Source: Prevotella sp. (GTDB taxonomy: Bacteria > Bacteroidota > Bacteroidia > Bacteroidales > Bacteroidaceae). From it: a stretch of 64,000 bases of DNA. Numbering within the stretch: position 1 is the first letter of the stretch; each line of letters begins with the position of its first letter. The notes under the pieces were generated by a model. It was given only the letters and a program-made list of their open reading frames with translations, was not told the DNA's origin and searched no databases. This document shows positions 17,883 to 27,200 of this stretch, piece after piece. The stretch covers positions 1-64,000 of the forward strand of contig JALCDQ010000002.1 in NCBI GenBank assembly GCA_022641735.1, given 5' to 3'. Position numbers and translations under genes: made by a program.

Positions 17883-19766
17883 CTACACGCTCAAAGCCCT
17901 CATGGCATTGAGTACAGCCAGTACCATAACGCCCACATCAGCAAATACAGCCATGCCCATGGTGGCCAATCCAAACGTTGCAAGCACCAAAACAGCCACT
18001 TTGATGGCTATGGCAAACCATGCATTCTCATGCGCAATGCGAATAGTACGACGGGCAATCTTTATGGCCGTGGCGATTTTTGATGGTTTATCGTCCATCA
18101 ATACCACATCGGCAGCCTCGATGGCAGCATCAGACCCCAAACCTCCCATTGATATTCCAATGTCAGCACGTGCAAGAACAGGGGCGTCATTGATGCCATC
18201 TCCCACAAAAGCAAGGCTCTTTCCCTCAGGTTTTGCTTGCAATAACTGTTCTACTTTCTCAACTTTATCCGCAGGAAGAAGCTCTGCCTGATAGTCATCA
18301 AGCCGCAATTCTGAGGCCACATAAGCAGCCACTTCCTGCTTATCACCCGTCAGCATCACAGTCTTCCGTATGCCTAACTTCTTCAATTGGCTGATAGCCA
18401 CCTTGGAATCCTCCTTGATTTGGTCGGAAATCAATATATGACCAGCATAAATACCATCAATGGCCACATGGATAATAGTACCCACAAGATGTTTGCATTG
18501 TTCACATTCGTGCATTTTAGCACCAGCGTCATCCATCATTTTAGCATTTCCCACGCTAACAATATGCCCATTAACCAGTGCCTTGATGCCATGTCCGGCT
18601 ATTTCCTCTACGTTCTCTATTTTGCAATCATCTGCCTCATTGGGATATGCCTGACGAAGGGCAGCAGCTATAGGATGTGTAGAAAACCGTTCTACATGTG
18701 CTGCCATGTGCAGTAATTCGTTTTCTGATAACTTGTCAGGATGCACTGCATTGACCATAAAAACGCCTCTTGTGAGTGTTCCGGTCTTATCAAAAACGAT
18801 GATACCAGCATTCGCAAGCGTGCTCATAAAGTTCCCGCCTTTGATGAGAATGCCTTTGCGTGATGCTCCGCCAATACCTCCAAAAAAGGTGAGCGGCACG
18901 GAAATGACAAGGGCGCAAGGACAAGAAACCACCAAAAAAGTAAGTGCCCGATAGAGCCACACTGCAAAAGAGGTGGAATAACTGTCAGCGAAGAAAGGCG
19001 GAATGAAGGCCAATCCTAAGGCAAGAAACACCACAATTGGCGTATAGATATGAGCAAACTTGGTGATAAAGGTCTCATTTTTCGACTTATGAGAACTTGC
19101 ATTTTCCACTAAATCGATGATTTTAGAGGCTGTGGATTCACCAAAACTCTTGTTAACCTTTACCTTCAACAGTCCTGAAATATTGACACAACCCGATATG
19201 ACGTTATCCCCTACTCCCACATTGCGCGGTGCACTCTCACCTGTAAGCGCCACTGTGTTCAGGCTGGAACTGCCTTCGATGACCACACCATCCATTGGAA
19301 TCTTCTCACCGGGACGTATTATGATGGTCTCCCCAATAGTTACCGTCTCTGGAGAAACGGCTAAAATCTTACCTTCACGCTCCACATTGGCACTGTCAGG
19401 ACGAATGTCCATCAGGCTGGAAATGGATTTCCGGCTCTTGCCTTCTGCGTAATCCTCGAAAAGTTCACCCACTTGGAAGAATAACATGACGAATACCGCT
19501 TCGGGGAACTGCGTTTCCGCGCCTGGCAAAAAACCGATGAAAAGAGCGCCCAAAGTGGCTATTGACATGAGAAAATCCTCATCGAAAGGGTCGCCTTCCT
19601 TGATTCCTTCGATAGCTTCTCCTAAGATATCATAGCTGATGAGCATGTATGGAACGAGATAAACAAGGAGTAATTGCCACGTCGGCAAATTCCATTTCTG
19701 CTCGATAAGCCATGCTCCTAAAAGAAGGATGGCGGTGAGGATGATTCTCAATAATTTCTTATTCAT
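17883..19766 (-). CDS. Zn2+/Cd2+/Pb2+-exporting P1B-type ATPase
   Basis: A 627-residue heavy-metal P-type ATPase of the ZntA/CadA (P1B-2) type that pumps Zn, Cd or Pb out of the cytoplasm. I start at 19766 (MNKKLLRI...); the 21 residues possible before it lie over the promoter. CPC in SCPCALVISVPL is the transmembrane metal site, DKTGTLT holds the phosphorylated Asp, TGES is the actuator motif, STHPIA is the HP motif, and the last helices carry the Lys and Asp (IKVAVLVLA ... FADVGVMVL) diagnostic for P1B-2. No N-terminal HMA or Cys-rich metal-binding domain is present, so cytosolic sensing by such a domain is lost. A palindrome overlapping the promoter suggests metal-responsive control. Confidence 0.93.
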   Translation of the reverse strand: MNKKLLRIILTAILLLGAWLIEQKWNLPTWQLLLVYLVPYMLISYDILGEAIEGIKEGDPFDEDFLMSIATLGALFIGFLPGAETQFPEAVFVMLFFQVGELFEDYAEGKSRKSISSLMDIRPDSANVEREGKILAVSPETVTIGETIIIRPGEKIPMDGVVIEGSSSLNTVALTGESAPRNVGVGDNVISGCVNISGLLKVKVNKSFGESTASKIIDLVENASSHKSKNETFITKFAHIYTPIVVFLALGLAFIPPFFADSYSTSFAVWLYRALTFLVVSCPCALVISVPLTFFGGIGGASRKGILIKGGNFMSTLANAGIIVFDKTGTLTRGVFMVNAVHPDKLSENELLHMAAHVERFSTHPIAAALRQAYPNEADDCKIENVEEIAGHGIKALVNGHIVSVGNAKMMDDAGAKMHECEQCKHLVGTIIHVAIDGIYAGHILISDQIKEDSKVAISQLKKLGIRKTVMLTGDKQEVAAYVASELRLDDYQAELLPADKVEKVEQLLQAKPEGKSLAFVGDGINDAPVLARADIGISMGGLGSDAAIEAADVVLMDDKPSKIATAIKIARRTIRIAHENAWFAIAIKVAVLVLATFGLATMGMAVFADVGVMVLAVLNAMRALSV

Positions 19767-19793
19767 ATCTTTGTATTGTTTGATTTCCAGGTG

Positions 19794-19828
19794 CAAAGAT
19801 AGGAATAAAGAAATGCAACTTGGTTGCA
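19794..19828 (-). promoter_or_regulatory. Promoter and palindromic operator of the metal ATPase
   Basis: TATCTTTG on the minus strand (19801-19794) is the -7 box, 27 bp before the ATG. At 19814-19828 lies the palindrome TGCAAC-TTG-GTTGCA, two 6-bp arms around 3 bp, which covers the place of the -33 element. That position is typical of a repressor or MerR-type activator site. The regulator is not in the window. Confidence 0.6.
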
Positions 19829-19856
19829 AAGTTTAGGGAAGACGATTATTGATTTT

Positions 19857-19941
19857 GTAAACAACGGTTAATTACAACGTAAACAGTAACCTTTTACAAC
19901 GTAAACAGTAACCTTTTACAAGGTAAAAAGTAGTCTTTTAC
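19857..19941. repeat. Four-unit 22-bp-period palindromic array
   Basis: Units at 19857, 19879, 19901 and 19923 with spacers aac, aac, aag. Units 2 and 3 are identical (GTAAACAGTAACCTTTTAC), a sign of recent unit duplication or homogenisation. It is 89 bp downstream of the DUF3078 stop codon and 28 bp upstream of the ATPase operator. Confidence 0.9.
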
Positions 19942-20030
19942 ATTGCCCTTTGATAAATCTTGCCAAACCCTTTGCTGCAAAGGGCTCAGCAACCTGTATT
20001 CTTTGATTTTTCGAAAGGCTATCTGTGACT

Positions 20031-21344
20031 TTAGAAAGAATATGAAAATCCCACGGAAGCATACTCTTTCAACTGCCAATAACTATGGTCGTTTATGCGC
20101 GTGGCGCCATCATCAAATCGTGGATATACAAAGATATTAGAAGATATCCAGCGGTTGAATTTGAAGGTTAGCGTGTTCTCCCACTCCAATTCTGCCCGTT
20201 GATAAGTGGTATATCCGTAAAGTCGGGTCTTCCAAGAAATATTGTCAGAGAATTTCCACAACAAATCCACAGTAATCTGAGAACCGAAATCATTCAGATG
20301 ATGTTTGCCTGCATCGATGCCATAACGAGAAGCCAAAGACTCCCGATTGACATATTTATAATTATAGGCAGCAGGTGCAAGATGGACAGAACCCGTTAGT
20401 TTATGATTCATCCAATCGACATTGTAATCCATACCTAATGACAGGTTGACAACCAAAGGGCCGAGGAAATCTGTGGTAAGGGTCTGAGAATTGCTCACCC
20501 ATTGCCGCATAAACTGCGTGTAGGCAATAAGTTGAGCCGTATAATACCATTTTTTCGATGCCTGCAAACCATATTTACTGGTAAAGCGTAAGAGGTTTTC
20601 ACTGGCGCGCATGCTATGCAAGGAGTCCTCACGAGATGTTTGGAAGCCAAGCTTCATTTCCAATTTATTCTCCCATTTCACCTTTTGCTTGTTGTTGAAA
20701 TTTGCATTCAAGGTGACTGAACCCACCATGGAATAATTGCTTTCACCGCCTTTATACCAGTTGGAAGATACGAAATTCTGAAGGAATTGCAGGTAATAAT
20801 CCCCCGAAAATGTCCAGAAATTTGGTTTAATAATTACCACATCAACAGGTACGTTTTCAGGTTCTATCGGCTTTGGAGCTATCTGCTCAACGATATCCGG
20901 CGCATGTTCCACTTTCACGGGAGTAGCTTCTATCGTTCCGCCAATCTTATCCAGCTGAGTTTCAGTTCGTTCCACGAGGTCAGGTCTGTCCAAATATACC
21001 TTCAATAAGGTTTCATCCAACAAGGATGGCGATGAATCCAACTCGAAATTATTCTTAGCTACACCTTTATAAAAGGTAGTAGGAAGAAAAAGTGAATTAT
21101 ATTCAACTCCTGGTGTCTCATTGCCTAAATAATCTCTCAATACCTTCTGCTTTGAAGAATAAGTGAGCGTTGAGTCTGCCATCAGACTGTCGAGTTTCTG
21201 ACGAAAAACTGCTAAGGAATCAGTATAATTCCCTACAATATTGGCAACAGAAACACGGCGGCGCTGTCCTCGATTATGCGTTTGAGCCCCTACTGTTACG
21301 GAGGCAAATAACAATCCTATTAGAAGAAAATATTTAAATTTCAT
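20031..21344 (-). CDS. DUF3078 outer-membrane protein
   Basis: A 437-residue protein of the DUF3078 family, common in Bacteroidota. A signal peptide (about 1-20, ending VGAQ) is followed by a variable N-terminal region to about residue 165, then the domain beginning NFWTFSGDYYLQFLQNFVSSNWYKGG with alternating aromatic strands, ending in F, as in outer-membrane beta-barrels. The family has no experimentally defined role that I can name. It is monocistronic with TATCTTTG 25 bp upstream. Length and ends are typical, and I see no disruption. Confidence 0.85.
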   Translation of the reverse strand: MKFKYFLLIGLLFASVTVGAQTHNRGQRRRVSVANIVGNYTDSLAVFRQKLDSLMADSTLTYSSKQKVLRDYLGNETPGVEYNSLFLPTTFYKGVAKNNFELDSSPSLLDETLLKVYLDRPDLVERTETQLDKIGGTIEATPVKVEHAPDIVEQIAPKPIEPENVPVDVVIIKPNFWTFSGDYYLQFLQNFVSSNWYKGGESNYSMVGSVTLNANFNNKQKVKWENKLEMKLGFQTSREDSLHSMRASENLLRFTSKYGLQASKKWYYTAQLIAYTQFMRQWVSNSQTLTTDFLGPLVVNLSLGMDYNVDWMNHKLTGSVHLAPAAYNYKYVNRESLASRYGIDAGKHHLNDFGSQITVDLLWKFSDNISWKTRLYGYTTYQRAELEWENTLTFKFNRWISSNIFVYPRFDDGATRINDHSYWQLKEYASVGFSYSF

Positions 21345-21368
21345 GTCAAAATATCTATTTTATCGGTG

Positions 21369-21376
21369 CAAAGATA
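21369..21376 (-). promoter_or_regulatory. Promoter -7 box of the DUF3078 gene
   Basis: TATCTTTG on the minus strand, 24 bp before the ATG; the element 20 bp upstream is TTTC instead of TTTG. It is divergent to the pyrG promoter in a 140-bp gap. Confidence 0.6.
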
Positions 21377-21427
21377 ATAATAAATTGCTAGAATGGGAAA
21401 AAAGGAGCATGAAAAAACTAAAATAGC

Positions 21428-21458
21428 TTGTTCTTTTCATATTTTTATAGTATCTTTG
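21428..21458 (+). promoter_or_regulatory. Promoter of the pyrG operon
   Basis: TTG at 21428-21430, a 20-bp spacer and TATCTTTG at 21451-21458. The GTG start of pyrG is 26 bp further on. Confidence 0.75.
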
Positions 21459-21484
21459 CAACTTGAATTTTAATTATTATAATC

Positions 21485-23089
21485 GTGGCTGAAACAAAGT
21501 ATATCTTCGTAACCGGTGGTGTTGTATCTTCCTTAGGTAAAGGAATCATCTCTTCATCCATCGGTAAGCTCCTCCAAGCTAGGGGCTATAATATTACCAT
21601 TCAAAAGTTTGATCCCTATATTAATATCGATCCGGGTACGCTGAATCCTTATGAGCACGGTGAGTGCTACGTAACGGCTGACGGCATGGAAACAGACCTC
21701 GACCTTGGTCATTATGAGCGGTTTACGGGTATTCAAACGACCAAAGCCAACTCCATGACTACCGGGCGCATCTATAAGAGCGTCATCGATAAGGAGCGCA
21801 GAGGGGATTATTTAGGGAAAACCATTCAGGTGGTACCTCATATCACTGATGAAATCAAGCGCAACATCAAGCTTCTTGGACAGAAATATCATTACGATTT
21901 CGTCATTACGGAGATTGGTGGAACCATCGGAGATATAGAAAGTGCTCCTTTCATGGAGGCCATTCGGCAGATGAAATGGGAATTGGGCAACAGGGCTGTA
22001 AACGTTCATCTTACCTATGTTCCTTATCTGAAGGCAGCTCAAGAGTTGAAGACTAAACCGACACAACATAGCGTAAAAGAGTTGCAAAGCGTCGGAATTC
22101 AACCCGATATCCTCGTTTTGAGAACTGAAAAGCACCTCAGCGACCAGATTCGCAAAAAGGTAGCAGCCTTCTGTAACGTTGACTTTGACTGCGTTATCCA
22201 AAGTGAAGACGTACCAAGCATTTATGAAGTACCGGTTGGAATGCAAGACCAAGGTTTGGATACAGCCATTCTGAAGAAAGTGGGAGAACCTATCGGAGAG
22301 AAGCCGGCATTAGGTCCATGGCGAGCATTTTTGGAAAGAAGGAAGAACTCAAAAGAAGAAGTGCATATCGGACTTGTAGGAAAATACGACCTGCAGGATG
22401 CCTATAAGAGTATTCGCGAAAGTCTTTCACAAGCCGGAACTTATAATGACCATAAGACTGTTATCACCTTTATCAATTCAGAAAAGATTACTGAAGACAG
22501 CGTAGCAGAACTGATAAAAGGACAAGACGGCATCGTGATTTGCCCGGGATTTGGTCAAAGAGGCATTGAAGGGAAAATCATTGCTGCCCATTATGCCAGA
22601 GTGAATGATATTCCTACATTTGGAATCTGCCTCGGTATGCAAATGATGGTCATCGAATTTGCCCGCAACGTGCTCGGCTATAAGGATGCAAACAGCCGTG
22701 AAATGGACGAGAAGACGATACATAACGTCATCGATATCATGGAAGAACAGAAGAATATTACCAATATGGGAGGTACAATGCGTTTGGGACAATACGAATG
22801 TGTATTGAAGCAAGGGTCACGTGTTTTCGATATATATCAGAAAGAAAATATCCGCGAGCGTCATCGTCATCGCTATGAATTCAATAATTCCTTTGAACAG
22901 GAGTTTGAGCGCAACGGGATGATGTGTGTTGGTCGTAATCCTGAAAGTGACCTCGTGGAAATCGTAGAGATACCAGGTATGAAATGGTATATCGGCACGC
23001 AATTCCATCCGGAATATCAAAGTACAGTGCTGAAACCACACCAACTTTTCGTAGATTTTATCAAAACCGCAATTAAGAATCAAAAATAA
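21485..23089 (+). CDS. pyrG: CTP synthase
   Basis: A 534-residue glutamine-hydrolysing CTP synthase (UTP + ATP + Gln to CTP). The start is GTG, chosen because the family N-terminus (AETKYIFVTGGVVSSLGKGI) begins directly after it. The amidoligase domain occupies about 1-268 with the P-loop GVVSSLGKGI; the class I glutaminase domain (about 295-530) has nucleophile Cys382 in FGICLGMQ and the FHPEYQS motif with the His and Glu. Length is normal. Its stop overlaps the yidC ATG by one base. It heads an apparent five-gene plus-strand operon. Confidence 0.97.
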   Translation: MAETKYIFVTGGVVSSLGKGIISSSIGKLLQARGYNITIQKFDPYINIDPGTLNPYEHGECYVTADGMETDLDLGHYERFTGIQTTKANSMTTGRIYKSVIDKERRGDYLGKTIQVVPHITDEIKRNIKLLGQKYHYDFVITEIGGTIGDIESAPFMEAIRQMKWELGNRAVNVHLTYVPYLKAAQELKTKPTQHSVKELQSVGIQPDILVLRTEKHLSDQIRKKVAAFCNVDFDCVIQSEDVPSIYEVPVGMQDQGLDTAILKKVGEPIGEKPALGPWRAFLERRKNSKEEVHIGLVGKYDLQDAYKSIRESLSQAGTYNDHKTVITFINSEKITEDSVAELIKGQDGIVICPGFGQRGIEGKIIAAHYARVNDIPTFGICLGMQMMVIEFARNVLGYKDANSREMDEKTIHNVIDIMEEQKNITNMGGTMRLGQYECVLKQGSRVFDIYQKENIRERHRHRYEFNNSFEQEFERNGMMCVGRNPESDLVEIVEIPGMKWYIGTQFHPEYQSTVLKPHQLFVDFIKTAIKNQK

Positions 23090-24987
23090 TGGATAAGAAT
23101 ACAATTATCGGCTTCGTATTGATAGCCTTGATACTGATTGGCTTTAGTTGGTGGAGCCAGCCTTCTAAAGAAGAAGTACAAGCTCAACAGGAACAGTTGG
23201 CAAAGCAAGAAGCAGTGAAAGCAAAGGCTGAGAAAGCCGCCAAGATGACTGCATTGCTGAAGCAAAAAGCGGCTAAGGCCAAAGCGGAAGAAGACACTAC
23301 TGCCCTTTTCCACAATGCTTTAAAAGCTCAAACTCAGAACATCGTTTTGAAAAACAAGAAGGTTGAACTTACTTTAAGCAGCAAAGGTGCTACTGTAGAG
23401 AAGGCAATCATCAAGAATTATAAGGATAACATCCATGGGAATAATCATATAACGCTCTTTGATGATAAAGACCAAGCACTGAATTACACGCTTGCAGCTA
23501 AGGAAACGAACATATCCACACAAGATTTGTTCTTCCAACCATCAAATGTTACCGATTCCACCGTTACATTTACCGCGCAAGCTGGTGCTGGCAAGAGCAT
23601 TATCATGCAATATCTATTGGGAAGCGACTATATGCTCCACATGAAATTCAGCATTAATGGAATGCAAGGACTGTTTGCTCCTAACACAGCCACAATGGAT
23701 GTTAACTGGTATGATAAATGTCGCCAACAGGAAAAAGGCTTCACATTTGAAAACCGTTATGCTACCCTCACCTATCATAAAACAGATGGTGGCACGGATT
23801 ACCTCAATGAGAATTCGGAAAAAGTGGATAAGGATATTGAAAATCAGATCGACTGGGTCGCTTTCAAAAACCAGTTCTTCTCAGCTGTAATGATAGCCAA
23901 GCACAACTTTGGAGACCATTCTCTGATGACCTCAATACCACAAGAGAAAGGCTCAGGATTCTTGAAGAGCTATCAAGCTAAGATGAAGACATTCCTTGAT
24001 CCTTCAGGAAAGACACCATCTGAATTTGATTTCTACTATGGCCCGAACGATTTCCGTCTTTTGCAGAAAGTAGAAAAGGAAAGCAAGTTCGGCAAAGATT
24101 TGGAAATGCAACGTTTGGTATATCTGGGATGGCCATTATTCCGCATTATCAACCGCTGGTTTACTATCTATGTATTCGATTGGCTTTCAAAGCTATTCTC
24201 AATGGGTATCGTACTGATATTGATAACATTACTGCTGAAAGTCATCACTTATCCAATGGTGAAAAAGAGCTATATGAGCTCTGCGAAGATGCGTGTATTG
24301 AAGCCGAAGTTGGAGGCTGCAACCGCTCAATATGACAAACCTGAAGACCAAATGCAGAAGCAACAGGCGATGATGGGTGAATATTCCAAATATGGTGTTT
24401 CTCCATTGAGTGGCTGTCTGCCTATGCTCATTCAGATGCCTATCTGGATTGCCATGTTCAACTTTGTTCCTAACGCCATACAACTGCGTGGCCAGAGTTT
24501 CCTTTGGATGAAAGACTTAAGCACCTACGACCCTATTTTATCATGGAGCAAGAACATTCCATTGTTGGGAGACCACTTATCATTAACGTGTATCCTCTTC
24601 TGTGTTGCTCAGATCCTCTATTCATGGATGACCATGCGTCAGCAAAAGGATCAGATGGTCGGTCAACAGGCACAGCAAATGAAGATGATGCAATGGATGA
24701 TGTATCTCATGCCATTGATGTTCTTCTTTATGTTCAATGACTATTCATCTGGTTTGAACTTCTATTATTTCATCAGTTTGTTCTTCAGCGCAGCCATTAT
24801 GTGGACACTTCGTAAGACCACCAATGATGAAAAGCTTCTTGCAATCCTTGAAGCAAGATATAAGAACAACCAAAACAATCCTCAAAAAATGAAGGGATTT
24901 GCTGCTCGCTTACAGGCAATGCAGGCTCAACAGGCTGAAATGCAGAAAAAGAAAAATGAACTTGAAGAGAAAAAACGCAAATTATAA
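23089..24987 (+). CDS. yidC: Membrane protein insertase YidC
   Basis: A 632-residue Oxa1/Alb3/YidC insertase that helps inner-membrane proteins fold and leave the Sec translocon. Helix 1 (about 4-21, TIIGFVLIALILIGFSWW) is followed by a lysine-rich coiled segment, a large periplasmic beta-sandwich (about 75-350) and the conserved five-helix core from about 355 to 585 (YPMVKKSYMSSAKMRVLKPK, GCLPMLIQMPIWIAMF). The C-terminus is strongly basic (MQKKKNELEEKKRKL), able to contact ribosomes. It overlaps pyrG and the S9 peptidase gene by one base on each side (TAATG). Confidence 0.97.
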   Translation: MDKNTIIGFVLIALILIGFSWWSQPSKEEVQAQQEQLAKQEAVKAKAEKAAKMTALLKQKAAKAKAEEDTTALFHNALKAQTQNIVLKNKKVELTLSSKGATVEKAIIKNYKDNIHGNNHITLFDDKDQALNYTLAAKETNISTQDLFFQPSNVTDSTVTFTAQAGAGKSIIMQYLLGSDYMLHMKFSINGMQGLFAPNTATMDVNWYDKCRQQEKGFTFENRYATLTYHKTDGGTDYLNENSEKVDKDIENQIDWVAFKNQFFSAVMIAKHNFGDHSLMTSIPQEKGSGFLKSYQAKMKTFLDPSGKTPSEFDFYYGPNDFRLLQKVEKESKFGKDLEMQRLVYLGWPLFRIINRWFTIYVFDWLSKLFSMGIVLILITLLLKVITYPMVKKSYMSSAKMRVLKPKLEAATAQYDKPEDQMQKQQAMMGEYSKYGVSPLSGCLPMLIQMPIWIAMFNFVPNAIQLRGQSFLWMKDLSTYDPILSWSKNIPLLGDHLSLTCILFCVAQILYSWMTMRQQKDQMVGQQAQQMKMMQWMMYLMPLMFFFMFNDYSSGLNFYYFISLFFSAAIMWTLRKTTNDEKLLAILEARYKNNQNNPQKMKGFAARLQAMQAQQAEMQKKKNELEEKKRKL

Positions 24988-27155
24988 TGAAAGCCAAGAT
25001 ATTATCAATAATAGTTGTTATGCTCTCATTGAGCTGCAACTCTTTGCAAGCACAGACGATGATTGGAAAAAATAATATCAAACTTGCCAACGACTTGATG
25101 ACACCGGAGGCACTGTGGGCAATGGGCAGATTATCCAGTGCCAAGGCTTCTCCCGATGGGAAACAGGTCGTTTACCAGGTTTCCTATTATAGCGTAAAGG
25201 AAAATAAAAGCCACACAATGCTTTTCATTCAAGATGCTAATGGCAAGAACAAAAAGCAGTTGACTACATCTGCTAAGAGTGAGACTGACCCTGCTTGGAT
25301 TGAAAACGGACAGAAAATAGCCTATCTGTTTGATGGCCAACTTTGGAAGATGAACCCTGATGGCAGTGGCAAAGTGAAACTCACTAATTCAGAGAAAGAT
25401 ATTGAAGGCTTTCTCTTCTCTCCTGATGGAAAGAGTGTTATTCTCTTGAAATCAATTGATTATCAGGGATCTATTCAGAAAAATCCAGAAGACCTTCCAA
25501 AGGCTACTGGAAGAGTCATAACGGACATGAACTATCGGCATTGGGATCATTATGTGGAAAGTATAACGCATCCTTTTGTCGCCCAAGTAACGGCTAATAG
25601 CATTGCAGAAGGTATCGATTTACTCGATAAAGAACCGTTTGAATGCCCTACTGCTCCATTTGGTGGTATCGAACAACTTGCATGGAGTCCTGATTCTAAA
25701 TATATAGCATATACCTGCAGAAAGAAAGAAGGCGTTGAGTATGCTATTTCTACTGATACTGACATCTATTTATATGATACTTCAACAAAGACAACCCGAA
25801 ATCTTTGTAAGCCCGAAGGCTATGTAGAGCCAAAGATTGATCCGACAAAAACAATGAAGGACCAGGCCGTTAATAAGCAAGATGGGGATATGAATGTGGG
25901 TTATGACCAAAATCCAAAGTTCTCTCCTGATGGAAAATATGTGGCTTGGCAAAGTATGAAAAGAGATGGGTATGAAAGCGACCTCAATCGTCTTTGTGTC
26001 TATGAACTTGCCAATGGTAAGAAAACATATATTGTCAACAAGGATAATTTGGACACGAATGTCGATGATTATTGCTGGAATAATGATTCAAAATCACTTT
26101 ATTTCCTCGCTTGTTGGCATGCTTGCGTAAACATTTATCAGGCAACTCTCCAAGGCAATGTCAAACAACTGACCGATGGATGGTATGACTATGGCTCTCT
26201 GCAAATGTTGGGAAATAGCACGAAAATGCTTGTTACACGCCATTCGATGAGTCATCCTGATGACCTATTTGTGCTTACTCCAAGCAAGAAAGAGAAGAAG
26301 TCAGAAGTTGAACAAATCACTGATGAAAACAAAAATATCTTTGATCAATTAGAAATCGGTAAAATCCAGCAGCGTTGGGTAAAGACAACAGATGGCAAGG
26401 ATATGCTTGTTTGGATAATTCTTCCCCCTCATTTTGATGCAACAAAGAAATATCCCACCTTATTATATTGTGAAGGTGGACCGCAAAGTCCTGTTTCCCA
26501 ATTCTGGAGTTATCGTTGGAATTTCCAGATCATGGCTGCTCATGGTTATGTCATTATCGCTCCTAACCGCAGAGGATTGCCAGGATTTGGTAGCGAATGG
26601 AATGAGGAAATATCGGGTGATTGGACAGGTCAATGCATGAAAGATTATCTGAGTGCCATTGATGATGCTACGACTAATCTTCCTTTTGTTGATAAAGACC
26701 GTTTGGGAGCTGTAGGCGCAAGTTTCGGAGGCTTCTCTGTTTACTATCTTGCAGGCCATCATGACAAACGCTTTAAGTGTTTTATTGCTCACGATGGTGC
26801 CTTCAATTTGGAGTCCATGTACACAGACACCGAAGAGGCATGGTTCTCAAATTGGGAATATGACGATGCTTATTGGAATAAAGATCAGACAGCCAGAGCC
26901 AAGAAAACTTATGAAAATAGCCCACACATGGCCGTTGATAATTGGGATACACCTATCCTTTGCATCCATGGAGAAAAGGATTATCGCATCAATGCCAATC
27001 AAGGTTTTGGCGCTTTCAATGCTGCACGCCTAAAGGGAATACCTGCAGAGTTACTGCTTTTCCCTGATGAAAATCATTGGGTATTGAAGCCTCAAAATGG
27101 TATTTTATGGCAACGCACATTCTTCAACTGGCTTGATAGATGGCTGAAGAAATAA
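24987..27155 (+). CDS. S9 family prolyl oligopeptidase-type peptidase, secreted
   Basis: A 722-residue secreted serine peptidase of family S9 (acylaminoacyl-peptidase/DPP type). After the signal peptide (about 1-22, SLQAQ) comes a seven-bladed beta-propeller with repeated SPDGK blade edges, then an alpha/beta-hydrolase domain (about 470-722). The triad is Ser579 in GASFGG, Asp665 in GEKDYR and His697 in DENHW. The protein probably trims peptides in the periplasm; exact specificity (dipeptidyl or acylaminoacyl) is not readable. Translational overlap with yidC and two MFS carriers downstream suggest peptide uptake, but that is inference. Confidence 0.92.
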   Translation: MKAKILSIIVVMLSLSCNSLQAQTMIGKNNIKLANDLMTPEALWAMGRLSSAKASPDGKQVVYQVSYYSVKENKSHTMLFIQDANGKNKKQLTTSAKSETDPAWIENGQKIAYLFDGQLWKMNPDGSGKVKLTNSEKDIEGFLFSPDGKSVILLKSIDYQGSIQKNPEDLPKATGRVITDMNYRHWDHYVESITHPFVAQVTANSIAEGIDLLDKEPFECPTAPFGGIEQLAWSPDSKYIAYTCRKKEGVEYAISTDTDIYLYDTSTKTTRNLCKPEGYVEPKIDPTKTMKDQAVNKQDGDMNVGYDQNPKFSPDGKYVAWQSMKRDGYESDLNRLCVYELANGKKTYIVNKDNLDTNVDDYCWNNDSKSLYFLACWHACVNIYQATLQGNVKQLTDGWYDYGSLQMLGNSTKMLVTRHSMSHPDDLFVLTPSKKEKKSEVEQITDENKNIFDQLEIGKIQQRWVKTTDGKDMLVWIILPPHFDATKKYPTLLYCEGGPQSPVSQFWSYRWNFQIMAAHGYVIIAPNRRGLPGFGSEWNEEISGDWTGQCMKDYLSAIDDATTNLPFVDKDRLGAVGASFGGFSVYYLAGHHDKRFKCFIAHDGAFNLESMYTDTEEAWFSNWEYDDAYWNKDQTARAKKTYENSPHMAVDNWDTPILCIHGEKDYRINANQGFGAFNAARLKGIPAELLLFPDENHWVLKPQNGILWQRTFFNWLDRWLKK

Positions 27156-27200
27156 GATAATCCACAGATTGATTATAAATAAAAATAAAAAGATAAAATT

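Noticed and set aside
19857..19941. CRISPR array
   Set aside because: The repeats are only 19 bp with constant 3-bp spacers, there are four units at most, and no cas genes lie in the window.
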